From assembly GCF_024139115.2 (NCBI RefSeq), contig NW_026942657.1:124001-188000 (forward strand): a stretch of 64,000 nt of DNA, read 5' to 3'. This document shows positions 1-10,655 of this stretch, one piece after another. Each line of letters starts with the position of its first letter. Position 1 is the stretch's first letter. Both the position numbers and the translations under genes were made by a program. Below the pieces are notes generated by a model. It ran no database searches. It was given only the letters and a program-made list of their open reading frames with translations, and was not told where the DNA came from. The DNA comes from Armigeres subalbatus. Taxonomy: Eukaryota; Arthropoda; Insecta; Diptera; Culicidae.

Positions 1-594
1 AAAGGAACACTTCGTTTACTTCGTCTTTCCACTAATCACAAACAAAATTCTCCAAGTAAAATTAAAAGTGAAAGATTTTTTCCTTTGAATTTTTCAAATT
101 TAAATTGATCAGAACATGAATATTTCAAGACCTGCAATTAAAATATATATTTGAAAGTCGGTAGAACGTTTTTTCATGTAATAATGAAAGTTATTGTTAT
201 TTTATTGTTTTCAATTGTTATTTCATCAACATAATGGATCAATGAAATATTCTAAAATTTTATTTTTATTTCCTTAAAATGGATTATCTGATCACCGAGA
301 TGGAATACCTTTATAGTTTGTTTAATTTTTGGATGAGCAATATAAAACATAAGCGAACAACCAAAATATTATAGAATGTATCGGTCACATTTAAATGTAT
401 TGTACTTTTAAAGTAAGTACAATACAAGATTTTTACAACCGTTGAAAATCTACAATAAAAGTACAATTGATTGTATTATTTACCACATAACCAATTGTAT
501 TCCAATGGAACATACCATACAAGGTACTGTAAATTTTTATCCGGGAATTGTTTAAACCTCGTTTAATTTATAAGTGCAGGTGAAGAAATTGGCC
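1..594. other. AT-rich intergenic DNA with a short hairpin
   Basis: No coding region is supported. A hairpin with 12-bp arms (TGTATTGTACTT / AAGTACAATACA) lies at 396-426. The surrounding runs of ATTGTA and TACAAT resemble the foldback sequence at 12195-12345, so this may be a decayed MITE of the same kind. Confidence 0.4.
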
Positions 595-902
595 CTAAAT
601 CAAACAAATCGGCTGGATCTGTTGAAAATTTACCCCAGCTGCCACACATCACCGCAGGTTGTCGTAGTCCCCAGCGGGTCTCGTTTGAAATAGAGTATTA
701 GCCGAAATATTCACACAATCTTACACACCATCCATCGTTGCTCTTATAAGTATTGTAATCTTCCCGGAAAAGCTGTTCTCATCCATAATTTTCCATAGCT
801 CTATTTGGGCTAAACTATGATACCACACCTTGAAATTGTGTGTGGGTGTGTAGGGACGGTATTTTTGAAGGATTTGCTGTACAGCAAAGAGCTGGTCCGC
901 TG

Positions 903-2705
903 TAGGCTGACCATACGTACCGTATTTTACGGGACAGTCCCGTTTTTTCGACCTTATTGTGCCGTCCCGTCGTTATCAAAAAAATCCTAAATTCTCCCAA
1001 AGAGCTTCAAAATATTATTCGAACAAATTCATTTTTTTAGACAAAGACATAGAAATTGATTTTTTGTGTCTTTATTAGAGAGATTTGCAGCCCCCGCCGG
1101 GTCATCTCTCAACGAAGAAAGTGAACGAAACCCATAAAAAAAGTGTGAGATGTTATGTTATTAGTGTTGCTTTTAAAAGAATGCTATCTATGCCGTTTTA
1201 CATTTTCCATTGACAGTTTAATTAATAGTTTTAATAGTTTTTAACAGTTAATGACAACAGGTGCATCTACGGGAGATTTTTTTATACAGTTTAATTTGAA
1301 TGATTTTTTTCTGCCTTAAATTAAAATTAGGTTAATTTCATTAGTGGATTGAACGAAATTAGTAACTTGTATTTCCTGTATCAAGTATTTCAAGTATTTC
1401 CTGAAAATCAAGTCACGCCTTACCGTCAAAAAAATTAAGCGCAAGGACAGACGATTTTATCTCCAGATTAAGTTCATTTTCGATTATTCTTTTTGAATCT
1501 TCAAAAGTATGTGATTCAACTTTTTTCATGCTTTACCACATATTTTTATTTTTATTTTCGAAACATTAAAACCATTCAAAGTCTTTCTGAAAAATTCTGA
1601 ATATTTTCATCCATTGTAAGAAAAACGACGGCGTGAAACAATAAATTGTAAATAGACTGAACAAAATCGAGTAGGCAGTTACAAACCGAGGGAAAATTTG
1701 GTCAGATTAGAGGCTAGATTTATGGTCCAGACGTACTTTAAGGCTAGTTTACACATCAGGAGCCTGTCTGCAAATTTCGCTCACATGTGTGTGGACGGGA
1801 TTTATGGGATTCCGTATGAAAAATTAGAAATTCGGCCCAATTTAAAATACAATCCGGCGGAAATCTTCGAGAGTCCGAGCTATAAATTGGCCAGGATTTT
1901 TTTTTTCCTTTTTGCGACAAAATGGCACGAGTCCCAATTTTTTTGGGAGCACATGGGAACAAAATCAATGGACAAGATTCCCGAGTTGTGAAGCTACTTT
2001 TAACGTCATTTAAATCAATTTCGACCAAAAAGGACTGTAAATTAATTGGTTTTGACTTTTATTCTCATGCGCCAACCATATTCATGAAAATAATTAAAAT
2101 TATATTTTATCAATGTTCTTTCCTTGTAGAGATTTTGTTATTCTTAGTTTTTTCCCACTTATATTTATGACAAAAATATTTGGCACGGCAAATCAATAAT
2201 ACCACCCTTGCGCTTTTCGCATTTGCCTTTTGACATTTTTTCTTAAAACTATTTTTTTCAGCCTTCTAATGGCCAAAACCAGCCTTAGGCAGGGTATTTT
2301 GACTACCTATTGTTTGTTTTTTCAATTGTTCAGAATTGGATAAGTTTTTGACATTGATGAATAATAAAATCCTCATTGAATTCATATCTAAGAGTGAATC
2401 AAAATAAAATTAAAAAATTCATCAATTTGTTAAATATTGAAAGATGCGTAATCTACGTGTTTTGTTCACGTCTCTTTGAAGAGTGAAATATTTGTAGTTT
2501 AGTATTTTTCACAACTAACTTAATACAATAGAATGTTATGGTGGTAAATGATTCACTCTAAAATATTTCTAATTTCTTACACGGAAAATGAAAACTAAGC
2601 CCATAAATTTTGAAATTTCCACAGCCCTTGACAAGGTTGTTTGACACGTCCCGTTTTGCAGACGCGTTTGTCCCGTTTTTTCACCGAAATGATCTGGTCA
2701 GCCTA
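903..2705. mobile_element. hAT-like non-autonomous DNA element
   Basis: The ends are inverted: TAGGCTGACCA at 903 and TGGTCAGCCTA ending at 2705. Both ends are followed inward by runs resembling CGGGAC...CCCGTTTT. The element is flanked by GTCCGCTG (895-902) and GTCCGATG (2706-2713), an 8-bp target duplication with one mismatch, as hAT elements make. Reverse transcriptase coding resumes across the two flanks, which supports the borders. No transposase ORF was found inside. The short ORFs around 1698-2170 resemble no known protein. Confidence 0.72.
2233..2610. repeat. Dispersed AT-rich repeat, related to 30530-31150
   Basis: Sequence here, including GAAGAGTGAAATATTTGTA, an AATAGAANGTTATNGT block and CACTCTAAAATATTT, recurs in the same order at about 31020-31130. 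The start (CTTCTAATGGCCAAAACC) parallels CTCTAATGCCCAAGACC at 30537. This marks two diverged members of one family whose other copy has ACCCTCTA ends. Confidence 0.6.
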
Positions 2706-2869
2706 GTCCGATGTCGAGCGACCGTCAACGAAGCCGGTTTAATAATTTTTCACGAACATATTCACTGTTGGTAACAGACGACGGCAGTAATCTGAGATAT
2801 TACTTTTAAGACTAGATTTAGGAAGGTGATCGCTCGATAGTTCTCACGCTTCAGCATGCCTTTTTTTGT

Positions 2870-2926
2870 AGGAACGTAGTCAAACGTAGGAACGTAGTCA
2901 AATGTAGGAACGTAGTCAAACGTAGT
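2870..2926. repeat. 18-bp tandem repeat, three units
   Basis: The unit GTAGGAACGTAGTCAAAY occurs three times with one variable base. Read on the minus strand it would encode TFDYVP three times, next to the RTE-like fragment. It is probably a replication-slippage expansion within decayed element sequence. Confidence 0.8.
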
Positions 2927-3092
2927 TCCATCCGAAGACCTTCTGGAGTGACGAAAATCGGTTTTTGTGGCACAAACAGGATCGGACCCCAATTTTTTGT
3001 TCTACTGATACTTTTCTTTTCAAAGACTGGTTCGAATAACAGCTCTACTTCTTCGCTTCAAAAACCAATGTCAACGAAAATTCGCTCCTAGT

Positions 3093-3395
3093 CCGAATAC
3101 ATTCGTATCAGTCCATGAATTGGAACAGGCCAAGGAAGTCCTTTCAAGGGTTGCACAACAGGAGGTTTTTACGGAAGAGCTCAAGGATTTGGCTAAAAAT
3201 CGACCGGTTTCTAAACGATCACCACTGCGCCTGCTTCATCCATTCCTAGACGAGAATAGCCTGATTCGTCTGCGTGGGCGTCTGGATCACTCTTCTGAAA
3301 AATACCAAACAAAGCACCCTATCATACTTCCAAAGCATCACCCTCTCACGGTGTGCCTATGGCCGTTATTAACGAAAAAAATGTCCAAAGACTGA
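3093..3395 (+). pseudogene. BEL/Pao-type retrotransposon pol fragment (region before the integrase zinc finger)
   Basis: The frame through 3111-3395 reads VHELEQAKEVLSRVAQQ, then LHPFLDENSLIRLRGRLD and KHPIILPKHHPLT. The order is that of BEL/Pao Pol polyproteins just before the HHCC integrase zinc-binding domain (established family knowledge). Only about 85 codons remain. Both sides are unrelated AT-rich DNA, and no LTR is visible nearby, so this is a relic. Confidence 0.8.
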
Positions 3396-3506
3396 AACTA
3401 TTTAAGAAATATTTCACTGTCATGAGACGAGTTTACTACAATTCCATTTAATTCCACCAAATCGTATTACTTTAACATATACTTTAACATATTTCGACTT
3501 CAACTG

Positions 3507-3621
3507 TAAGGTCGTCTTTAGTGTCTCGTACTTGACTGGACTCAAGTCTGCTGACTCGTCAGGTCGTCTTCAGTGTCTCGACTTGAGTCAGGTCAAGTAC
3601 GAGACACTGAAGACGACCTTA
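3507..3621. repeat. Imperfect palindrome with an internal third copy
   Basis: Arms 3507-3548 and 3580-3621 are inverted copies matching at 39 of 42 positions (TAAGGTCGTCTTNAGTGTCT...). The loop holds another partial direct copy, AGGTCGTCTTCAGTGTCTCG, at about 3561-3580. It could be a small foldback element, but no clear target duplication was seen. Confidence 0.8.
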
Positions 3622-3780
3622 CACACTTAATTTTTTACCCGGGATCTCAGCAAAATGGTCAACTTTTACCGAGATTCGCACAGCTGTGTCCCAGCAAACA
3701 TGTTTTTTGCCGAGATTTCTGTCAAAAGTGCTGAAAATCAGCAAATGATTTGCCAAAACTCAACTAACAAACACCAAACA

Positions 3781-4243
3781 GGGTCCGCAAATCGTCCTCC
3801 ACCTGATCGATCCACCTTGCTCGCTGTGCACCTTGCTTTCTTGTTCCCGTCGGATCTTTGTCGAGAACCATTTTCACCGGATTACTATCCGACATTCTGA
3901 CAATGTGTCCGGCCCACCACAGTCGTCCGACTTTCGGTGTGAACGATGGATGGTTCTTCCAACAGCTGATGCAACTCGTGGTTCATGCGCCTCCTCCACG
4001 TACCGTTCGCCATGTACACCTCAACATAGATGGTACGCAGCCCTTTCCTTTTGTAAACTCCATGGGCGCTCTGGTCCTCCACGAGCATTGTCCAGATCTC
4101 GTGTTCGTAGGGGACTACCGGTCTAATGAGCGTTTTGTAAATAGTAAGTTTGGTACGGTGGCGTACTCTGCTCGATCGGAGCGTCTTGCGGAGTCCGAAG
4201 TACGTACGATTTCCTGCCACGACGCGTTTCCGAATATCTTCCG
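3781..4243 (-). mobile_element. RTE-clade element, 3' part of the ORF (minus strand)
   Basis: Minus-strand translation of 3885-4243 gives RKRVVAGNRTYFGLRKTLRS, IYKTLIRPVV, WTMLVEDQ and RRRMNHELHQLL, all in the order of the C-terminal region of the RTE copy at 18990-22277. The 3' terminus is missing and frameshifts are present. About 130 bp of RTE sequence separates this from the rest of the minus-strand copy at 7246-9263, so both are probably one insertion split by the R1-like element between them. Confidence 0.85.
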
Positions 4244-4565
4244 ATAAATTTTACAAAAATATGGCGCAAGGAATGATAAAAGTTGTAGTTATAGTTTTTG
4301 GCACAGGTGGCACTGCAAGATGTAGCTTCTTTAATAAACGATTTTTAAATATGGTGTCTTTGGCAAAGTAGTTCAATTTATTATATTTTTTTGCCGAAGA
4401 CACCAACACACCACGAAGTCCAATGTCCATATATCATCGTTTTTTAAGTACGGGCGACTTCTATGGATAGATCCTAAAATAGTAGTTTGCGCAACTAGTT
4501 GCAAAAAGATGATTTTTTCAGTACGAGTTGTACGAGCTTGCCGAGTCGGATAAATACTACGAGTT
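4244..4565. other. Non-coding stretch of unknown origin
   Basis: This AT-rich stretch lies between the RTE fragment and a SINE-like piece. TTTGGCACAGGTGG and TTGCCGAAGACACC are recognisable words but form no gene. Nothing further can be supported. Confidence 0.3.
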
Positions 4566-4633
4566 CGAAAAAGTTATTGTAAGGTAACCACTCCATCCGG
4601 TGGGGTTTGATCCCACGAAACCAGTACGCTAGA
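4566..4633 (-). mobile_element. Fragment of a tRNA-derived SINE
   Basis: On the minus strand this reads CTGTCTAGCGTACTGGTTTC, then a degenerate B-box-like GGGATCAAACCCC and GAGTGGTTACCTT. The same words in the same order occur in the tRNA-like head and body of the foldback SINE at 55816-55910 (CAGTCTAGCGTACTG, GGTTCGAGTCC, AGTGGTTACCT). The A-box half is absent. Confidence 0.55.
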
Positions 4634-4748
4634 CAGTAGGGTGGTTCAAAAAATCGATTTTGCTCCACAGTGCTCATCTGATTCTTTACCATGTTCTGAG
4701 TGTCCTCTGAAAATTTGAGCTCATTTGGATTAAAACTGATTTAGCACA
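4634..4748 (+). repeat. Dispersed repeat, also at 59600-59785 in inverse orientation
   Basis: AGTAGGGTGGTTCAAAAAAT, CATGTTCTGAGTGT, GAAAATTT and AAACTGATTTAGCACA occur here in this order and again, reverse-complemented, at 59600-59785. The repeat ends where the R1-like ORF1 begins. Confidence 0.6.
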
Positions 4749-5777
4749 ATGCCAGCGAAGACGTTGGTGCCAAAGTCTACCCAGACTGAGGCTCAAGTGT
4801 TCGCGGGTACGTCGGGGGGGGGAGGACTGCTCCAACGGACACAAAAACGGGGGAGACAGTCTCCAGAGGATGAGCTCCCTGCGGGCCGCTCCAAAACGCG
4901 GAGGGTTACTACCTCGAACAAGGGTAGTGGGGCTGGGAAGCTGAACCCCGGCCGAGAACTCCCAGCCGCCCCAGACCAGGGAAATATAGGGGGATGACGC
5001 CTCCTGGACCCTGGTCAAGAACAAGGGGAAACCGAAGACGTCAAGGGCCGAAAAGAAGGCCCAGGCGAATGAGGGTAGCAAGAAGTCTAGGGTAGGCGCC
5101 AAACGCTCCAGGGGCGATGCCCTAGTCATCAAGACGGACGAGGCTAAGTACTCGGACGTCTTGAAGGCGATGAGGAGTGACGTCAAGCTCGGTGATTATG
5201 GTGCCGACGTACGTTGAATAAGACGTACCCGGATGGGCGAGATGATTCTCGAGCTGAAGCGGGACGTCTCTCAAAAGGGCGCCGCCTACAAGAAGTTGAC
5301 GGAGGAAGTCCTAGGCGAGACGGTCAAGGTGAGGGCACTCACGACGGAGGTGAATCTAAGGGTTAAAGACCTGGACGAGATCACCGAAGTCGAAGAGCTC
5401 GTCACGGCACTGCGGCGACAGTGAGAAGTGGAGACGCCCACCGCAGCTGTTCGGCTACGGAAGGTCCGGCAGCGACGCAGGTAGCATTGGTTCGGCTTTC
5501 TGCAACGGACGCCCCCAAGGTAGTCAAGTTAGGGAGCGTCAAGGCGGGATGGTCGGTGTGCCCTGTGGGCATATACGAGCAACCCGAAGTTTGCTTCAAG
5601 TGCCTGGAACCGGGGCACAATCAATGGGACTGCGAAGGCCCTGACAGAAGCAAGCTCTGTCGACGCTGCGGATTGGAGGGACATAAGGCACAATGCTGCA
5701 CGAACCCTCCCAATTGTTTGATTTGTTCCAGCAAAGCTGTGAACAGCAATGGGGGGTTCGAAGTGCCCGGCGTTTAG
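4749..5777 (+). pseudogene. R1-clade-like non-LTR retrotransposon ORF1 (gag-like), frameshifted
   Basis: Pieces in different frames follow the usual ORF1 order. First is a basic, low-complexity N-terminus (4749-4997). Next comes a block with KYSDVLKAMRSDVKLGDYG and RRTRMGEMILELKRDV (about 5130-5270), then VKDLDEITEVEELVTALRR (to 5423). Last is a zinc-knuckle region at 5421-5777 with CFKCLEPGH and CRRCGLEGHKAQCC followed by NCLIC. In R1-clade elements this protein is an RNA-binding nucleocapsid-like protein of the transposition particle. At least two frameshifts or stops, for example just after 5215, make it dead. Coding stops abruptly after the last knuckle. Confidence 0.85.
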
Positions 5778-5789
5778 GCGTGCTGCAAA

Positions 5790-6070
5790 ATCACAGTGAA
5801 GGTAAAGCAGCTGGCTTGCTCGGCCTCGCCCGAGTGTTTGGTGTGCGCAGGTTTAGAGGAAACGGCGGAACACGTGTTGTTCGTGTGCCCACGTTTTCGC
5901 GCAATGCGTGACCACATGCTTGCCACATGTGGTCTGGACACTACCCCGGACAACCTAGTTCGGAGGATGTGTAAAGATGAAGTTGGCTGGAATGCCGTTT
6001 TATCGTCCAAATCGTCTCGGAGCTACACAGAAGGTGGCGCGTGGACTCGAGGAATGGCTAGTTCAGGCGC
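5790..6070 (+). pseudogene. C-terminal end of R1-like ORF2, fused directly behind ORF1
   Basis: The frame from 5796 reads CLVCAGLEETAEHVLFVCPRF and then TTPDNLVRRMCKDEVGWNAV. This cysteine-histidine domain with ETAEHVLFxCPRF is found at the extreme C-terminus of ORF2 in R1 and related non-LTR clades. The endonuclease and reverse transcriptase, normally some 900 codons upstream, are missing: fewer than 60 bases separate the ORF1 zinc knuckles from this domain. The element is an internal-deletion derivative. Confidence 0.82.
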
Positions 6071-7245
6071 AAACAAGAGGTGGTCCAAGGGTTCGGAGTC
6101 GGCTTCATGGGTCATACCGGTGGTCATGCCCTGTGGTCGAACTCGATCCTTTTATCATGGCCGCGCGAAGAACAACATGGTATCGTCGCTTTCGCGGCGT
6201 CGGTCAACCGGGCGGGTTCCGAGCTCGAGGACGGAAAGGGGTCCTCGTCAAGGCTGGGGTAGGCGTAGGCAAGTCCCTCTGTGTGTTGGCGAACAGACCC
6301 TATCGCAGAGAGGTCAATTTGGGGTGCACGCGGCATCATCATTCTTGATACCAGTCGTGCAGAGGGAAGCAGGCGCGAAGTCGACCCTTCCCACCTTCCA
6401 AGGACATAGGGAATGGTAAGGCCACCTGGAAAGCCGGCAACGCACTGGCACCATACCATGGTGTTCTTCTAAAAAAGCGAGTCACGATGTTCGATGCTAC
6501 AAGGACACGCAGCTAACCTCGAGGGTGCGTTGTGCACTGGCCCCCCTTTGAAACATTACTTTCTTGTTGTACCGAAATGACTATGGGCTTGGCGGCAATG
6601 GAAACGGTTTAGCGGGTCGGGGATGTAGTCCTGCCTCCCTCGTTTGCTGTCGAAGGTGGTCCCTAACCCCGCACTTCCTGGACAACCCAGGATGTCTGTT
6701 GAGCAGATGCCCCCTCCATTGCTTAGGAAGAAAAAAAAAGTACAAGTCAGACCCACATGGCATGATAAGGGTGAGCACACAAATCAGACTCACACGGAGC
6801 GTAGCGCGAGTGCAAGCATGGAGTGCATGAGCATGTACCAGGTAGTTGGGTGAGGAGCATACAAGTCAGACCCACACGGTATGTAAGAGGTGAGCATCCA
6901 AGTTAGATTCACACGGTAAGATAGAGGTGAGCATACAAGTCAGACTCACAGGGTGTGACAGAGCATGTAGGGTGTGTTAGAGGGTGCGATAGAGCGAGCA
7001 CCCAAGTAAGACTCGCATGGGACGGGTGCCTGTGTGAGCGAGAATGAGCGAGTACGTTAAGTACTGCCATCCCCCAGAAGTAGTACTGGGAGGTAGTTCC
7101 TGGGGGAAACGATGGCGGAGCCCAAGGGAGTTTAGTCGGTATTACCGGTACGGTCGAGTCCGACACTCCAGTACACTTCCGTATGGTAGTTTGGCAACTA
7201 CAATGCACGTGTGCTGGGTTGGTATGTAAATGCATTCTCCCTTGT
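6071..7245 (+). mobile_element. GC-rich 3' untranslated region of the R1-like element
   Basis: Unlike the AT-rich flanks, this part has balanced base composition and no sustained conserved ORF. It runs from the ORF2 remnant to a short A run at about 7237-7244. Directly after that, minus-strand RTE coding resumes (TACTTCGTCTTCGACGTG). The A run fits the 3' end of a plus-strand target-primed insertion. Confidence 0.65.
6738..7015 (+). repeat. Degenerate tandem array, about 40-bp units, in the R1-like 3' UTR
   Basis: Units of the form GTGAGCATACAAGTCAGACT followed by CACACGGT and a purine-rich spacer recur about six times with drift. Examples start near 6770, 6855, 6890, 6927 and 6988. The array lies wholly in the untranslated tail. 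Short tandem arrays in 3' UTRs are known in several non-LTR families. Confidence 0.7.
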
Positions 7246-9263
7246 AAAAAAAACCATGTACTTCGTCTTCGACGTGTTAATGACTTGTCCGATCCGCTTA
7301 GCTTCCCTCTTCAGTCTGATGTAGGCTTTCTCCATCTTCTCAAAGTTATGTGCCATAATATCTATGTCGTCGACGAAGCCAAATAGCTGGATGGACTTAT
7401 TGAAAATTGTACCACTCGTGTTAATCTCTGCTCTTCGTATTACTCCTTCCAAAGCGATGTTGAATAGCAGACATGAAAGACCATCACCTTGCCGTAACCC
7501 TCTGCGCGTTGAGAAGGGACTCGAGAATGCCCCTGAAGCTTGAACTACGCACAACACCTGATCCATCGTCACTTTGACCAACCGTATCAGTTTATCCGAA
7601 AATCCGTGTTCGTGCATTAGCTGCCATAGCTGGTCCCGATCGATTGTATCCTATGCGGCTTTGAAGTCGATGAATAGATGATGTGTGGGCACGTTGTTTT
7701 CGCGGCATTTCTGCAGTACTTGGCGAATGGCGAACACCTGGTCCGTGGTGGAGCGTTCGCCCACAAAACCCGCCTGGTACTGCCCCACGAACTCCCTTGC
7801 AATTGGTGCTAGTCGACGGCAGATAATTTGAGAGAGTACCTTGTAGACGGCGTTCAGCAATGTGATTGCGCGGTAGTTGCTACAATCCAGCTTATCGTCC
7901 TTTTTGTAGATGGGACACCCGACACCTTCCACAAAACTTCCTCCGCCCAAATGTTGGTAATGACCCAATGCAACGCTCTAGCCAGTGATTCACCACTGTG
8001 TTTAAATAGCTCTCGTGGTAGTTGGTCAACCCCAGGGGCATTGTTGTTCTTTGGATCACCTCTCGCTCGTTTGTAAGAAGGTTTCCGTTTATGTCCTTAC
8101 ACATATCGGGCTGTGAACGAGAACGGTTCAACTTCTAATAGAACTTTCGTGCATTATTAGCGCGGTACAGTTGCTCCGTCTTTTCACGGTCTCGATCTTC
8201 CTGCTGGTGCTTTTTCCTCCGGAAAATCGAGTTTTGTCTGTTTCGCGCCCGTTTATATCGTGTCTCTTTCGCCCTCGTGCGGTGTTGCAGCAATCTCGCC
8301 CATGCTGCATTCTTCTCCTTAACTAACTGCTCACATTCGCTGTCATACCAGTCGTTTCTCTGATCCGGAGCCACCGTGCCTAGTGCAGCGGTTGCGGTGC
8401 TTCGAATGGTGGATCGAATATCTCTCCAGCCATCTTCAAGATATGCTACGCCTAGCTGCTCTTTCGTTGGGAGTGCCACTTCCAGCTGCTGCGCGTAGTC
8501 TTGGGCTAGTCTACCGTCTTGTAGCCGCCCAATGTTTAGCCGCGGCGGACGCCTCCGACGCGTGTTGATCACCGTCGAGAGTTTTGAGCGCAGACATACT
8601 GCAACGAGGTAGTGGTCGGATTCAATATTCGCACTGCGGTAAGTGCGTACGTTCGTGATGTCGGAGAAGAATCTACCGTCGATTAGAACGTGGTCGATTT
8701 GGTTTTCCGTTACTTGATTAGGTGATTTCCATGTGGCCTTGTGGATATTCTTGCGGGGGAAGAAAGTGCTTCGGACTACCATTCCGCGGGAGGCTGCAAA
8801 GTTTATGCATCGTTGGTCGTTGTCGTTCGATACGGTATGCAGACTATCCGGTCCGATGACCGGTCTATACATTTCCTCCCTTCCTACCTGTGCGTTCATG
8901 TCACCGATGACGATTTTAACGTCCCGCAGTGGGCATCCATCGTATGTCTGCTCCAGCTGTGCATAGAACGCTTCTTTCTTCGTCGGGTCTCCCTTCGTGT
9001 AGGCAGTGCACGTTGATGATGCTATAGTTGAAGAAACGGCCTTTTATCCTCAGCTTGCACATCCTTGCGTTGATTGGCTGCCACCCAATCTCGCGTTGGC
9101 GCATCTTTCCCAGCACTATGAAGCCGGTTCCCAGCTCGTTGGTGTTACCACAGCTTTGGTAGAAGGTAGCCGCTCGATGCCCGCTTTTCCACACTTTCTG
9201 TCCTGTCCAGCAGCTTTCCTACAGCGCCACGACGTCGAAGTGTCGGGGATGTAATTTATCGTA

Positions 9264-10610
9264 CACGCTTAGTTCAGTTCACCTATAAATAGGTAACTGA
9301 TTCACCCATATTTGGGTATCTTATAAAATACCTATAATATGAGTGAAATTTACCAAGAATATTAGTAAAGTTTACCAATATTATTAGAAAAATTAATTTA
9401 CCTATATATGGGTAACTTCTCGGGTAACTTGATTTACCCATATTTGGTTGAAAAATAAAACATTTTAGAATTGATGCTTGACAATAAATATCAATTTTCT
9501 TCCTTGATAATTTCCAAACAGAGGATGGCAAAACAAAAAGAAACTGATCTTGGCCGAAGCCGAAGAAATACGGAACCGGTGTTGTTTACTTTATCGGTAA
9601 GTAGGTTTAAATTTGCTGGACAAAATTAATGTTATTAAAAGATCAAATTTGTTGTTTTCAGATTAACTTGAGGCTATTTTTCCGGAACTGCACATACACA
9701 GCGATTTATTTCCCTGATGCTCGTTACCGGATAGCATCGAACCCGGACGATTTTATCGACCTGTACGTGCACCAGACCGGTGAATGCAAGCTCATCCGGA
9801 GTTCTTTGCCCGCAGAGCTATCGATGCCCCTGAAAGGAAAAAAATGATGAAAGCGCTGTGGACGGATAATGCCGTAAATACGAATCCTCTCCGGAGCCAG
9901 ATTGTTTGCATGCAGCTAGAGGAGCTACAGGTTGGATTGACGAGAGAGCACACCGATTCGGCCGGCGCAGAAAAAAGGAGGAAATCTGAAAAGTAAATCA
10001 TGATCGTGAAGCTGCACCCGACGTGTCTATTTCTTCATAGGTAAGCTTAATTTTTCTAGGAAATATTTTCTATGGATAACTGTTGCGTTCGTTACTTTCA
10101 GTTTATCAATTCCGTCTGGGATGTGATCGTCACTTATTTGGTACCAGCCAATCTACTAAAATCTGGATCTTAAACGAAACCATCATCTGTAGAGGCGTGG
10201 AAATCCTTTGCGTAGTGGATCATCAATCGGGAATGTCCGGCAGTATAGTAGTGGTGGCGTGATTCCCATTATTTTGTTATCAACAGGGTGGAGCGCCTTT
10301 TATTCTGTTACATGTTGATATTGTTATTGTATAAAATAAAAAAACATGTTGAATAAATTATACAAAAATTAACATGTAAATAATTTATTTATCGCAAAAT
10401 ATTTTTAGGTCCCAAATAAAAAACGCGAAAAAATAACCCAAATATGGGTGAAATTCACCTATAAAACGCTCGTATTAAATAACCTAAATATGGGTGAAAC
10501 GAGTTTACCTATAAGTAGGTAAATTTAAGTTTACCCATAAATACGTATGTGCACTTTTTGGCGATTATAGGTATTCTTCACCCATATTTGGGTGAACTGA
10601 AGTAAGCGTG
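9264..10610 (+). mobile_element. 1.35 kb TIR element with TA target duplication and internal ACCCATATTTGGGT repeats
   Basis: The ends are CACGCTTAGTTCAGTTCACC and its inverse GGTGAACTGAAGTAAGCGTG (one mismatch), each flanked by TA (9262-9263, 10611-10612). Removing the element restores the RTE sequence ATCGTAGATCATCC. Both subterminal zones are rich in short palindromes of the types CACCCATATTTGGGTG and TTACCTATANATAGGTAA, possible protein-binding iterons. The middle holds exon-like sequence rather than a recognisable transposase. The 2-bp TA duplication is shared by several DNA-transposon superfamilies, so none is assigned. Confidence 0.85.
9525..9847 (+). CDS. Putative spliced ORF inside the TIR element, function unknown
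   Basis: ATG at 9525 opens 24 codons ending at a good donor (TCG|GTAAGT, 9596/9597). An acceptor at 9660-9661 (TTTTCAG) joins in frame to 61 more codons ending at TGA 9845-9847, giving an 85-residue product (MAKQKETDLGRSRR... to ...MPLKGKK). A second open frame (9784-9996, ending AGAEKRRKSEK) overlaps the end, and another intron-like segment follows at about 10041-10100. Either a frameshift has split one protein or exons are joined differently. No family was recognised. It may be a captured host gene segment. Confidence 0.35.
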
Positions 10611-10655
10611 TAGATCATCCTGTCGCTAGTAGCGACTTGCAATTCCACACACAAA

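Larger units (their letters stand above)
595..2992 (-). pseudogene. Decayed RTE-like reverse transcriptase fragment, split by a hAT-like insertion
   Basis: Read on the minus strand, 2764-2860 gives NYRAITFLNLVLKVISQI, matching the NYRAITLLNAAYKVLSQI segment of the RTE copies in this window. Next, 2706-2760 gives TGFVDGRSTSDQ, which continues after the hAT-like element as LFAVQQILQKY (about 860-902). Together these match the GERSTTDQVFAIRQVLQK block of RTE reverse transcriptase. Weaker matches to the FNRS-FV part near the catalytic FADD region occur at about 600-690. Stops and deletions are frequent. The sequence is closer to the second RTE-like family at 28395-29065 than to the main family. 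Confidence 0.7.

Noticed and set aside
4686..5186. 166-codon minus-strand ORF
   Set aside because: It is antisense to the R1-like ORF1, whose plus-strand frames carry recognisable motifs. The minus frame has none and is open because of GC-rich codon bias.
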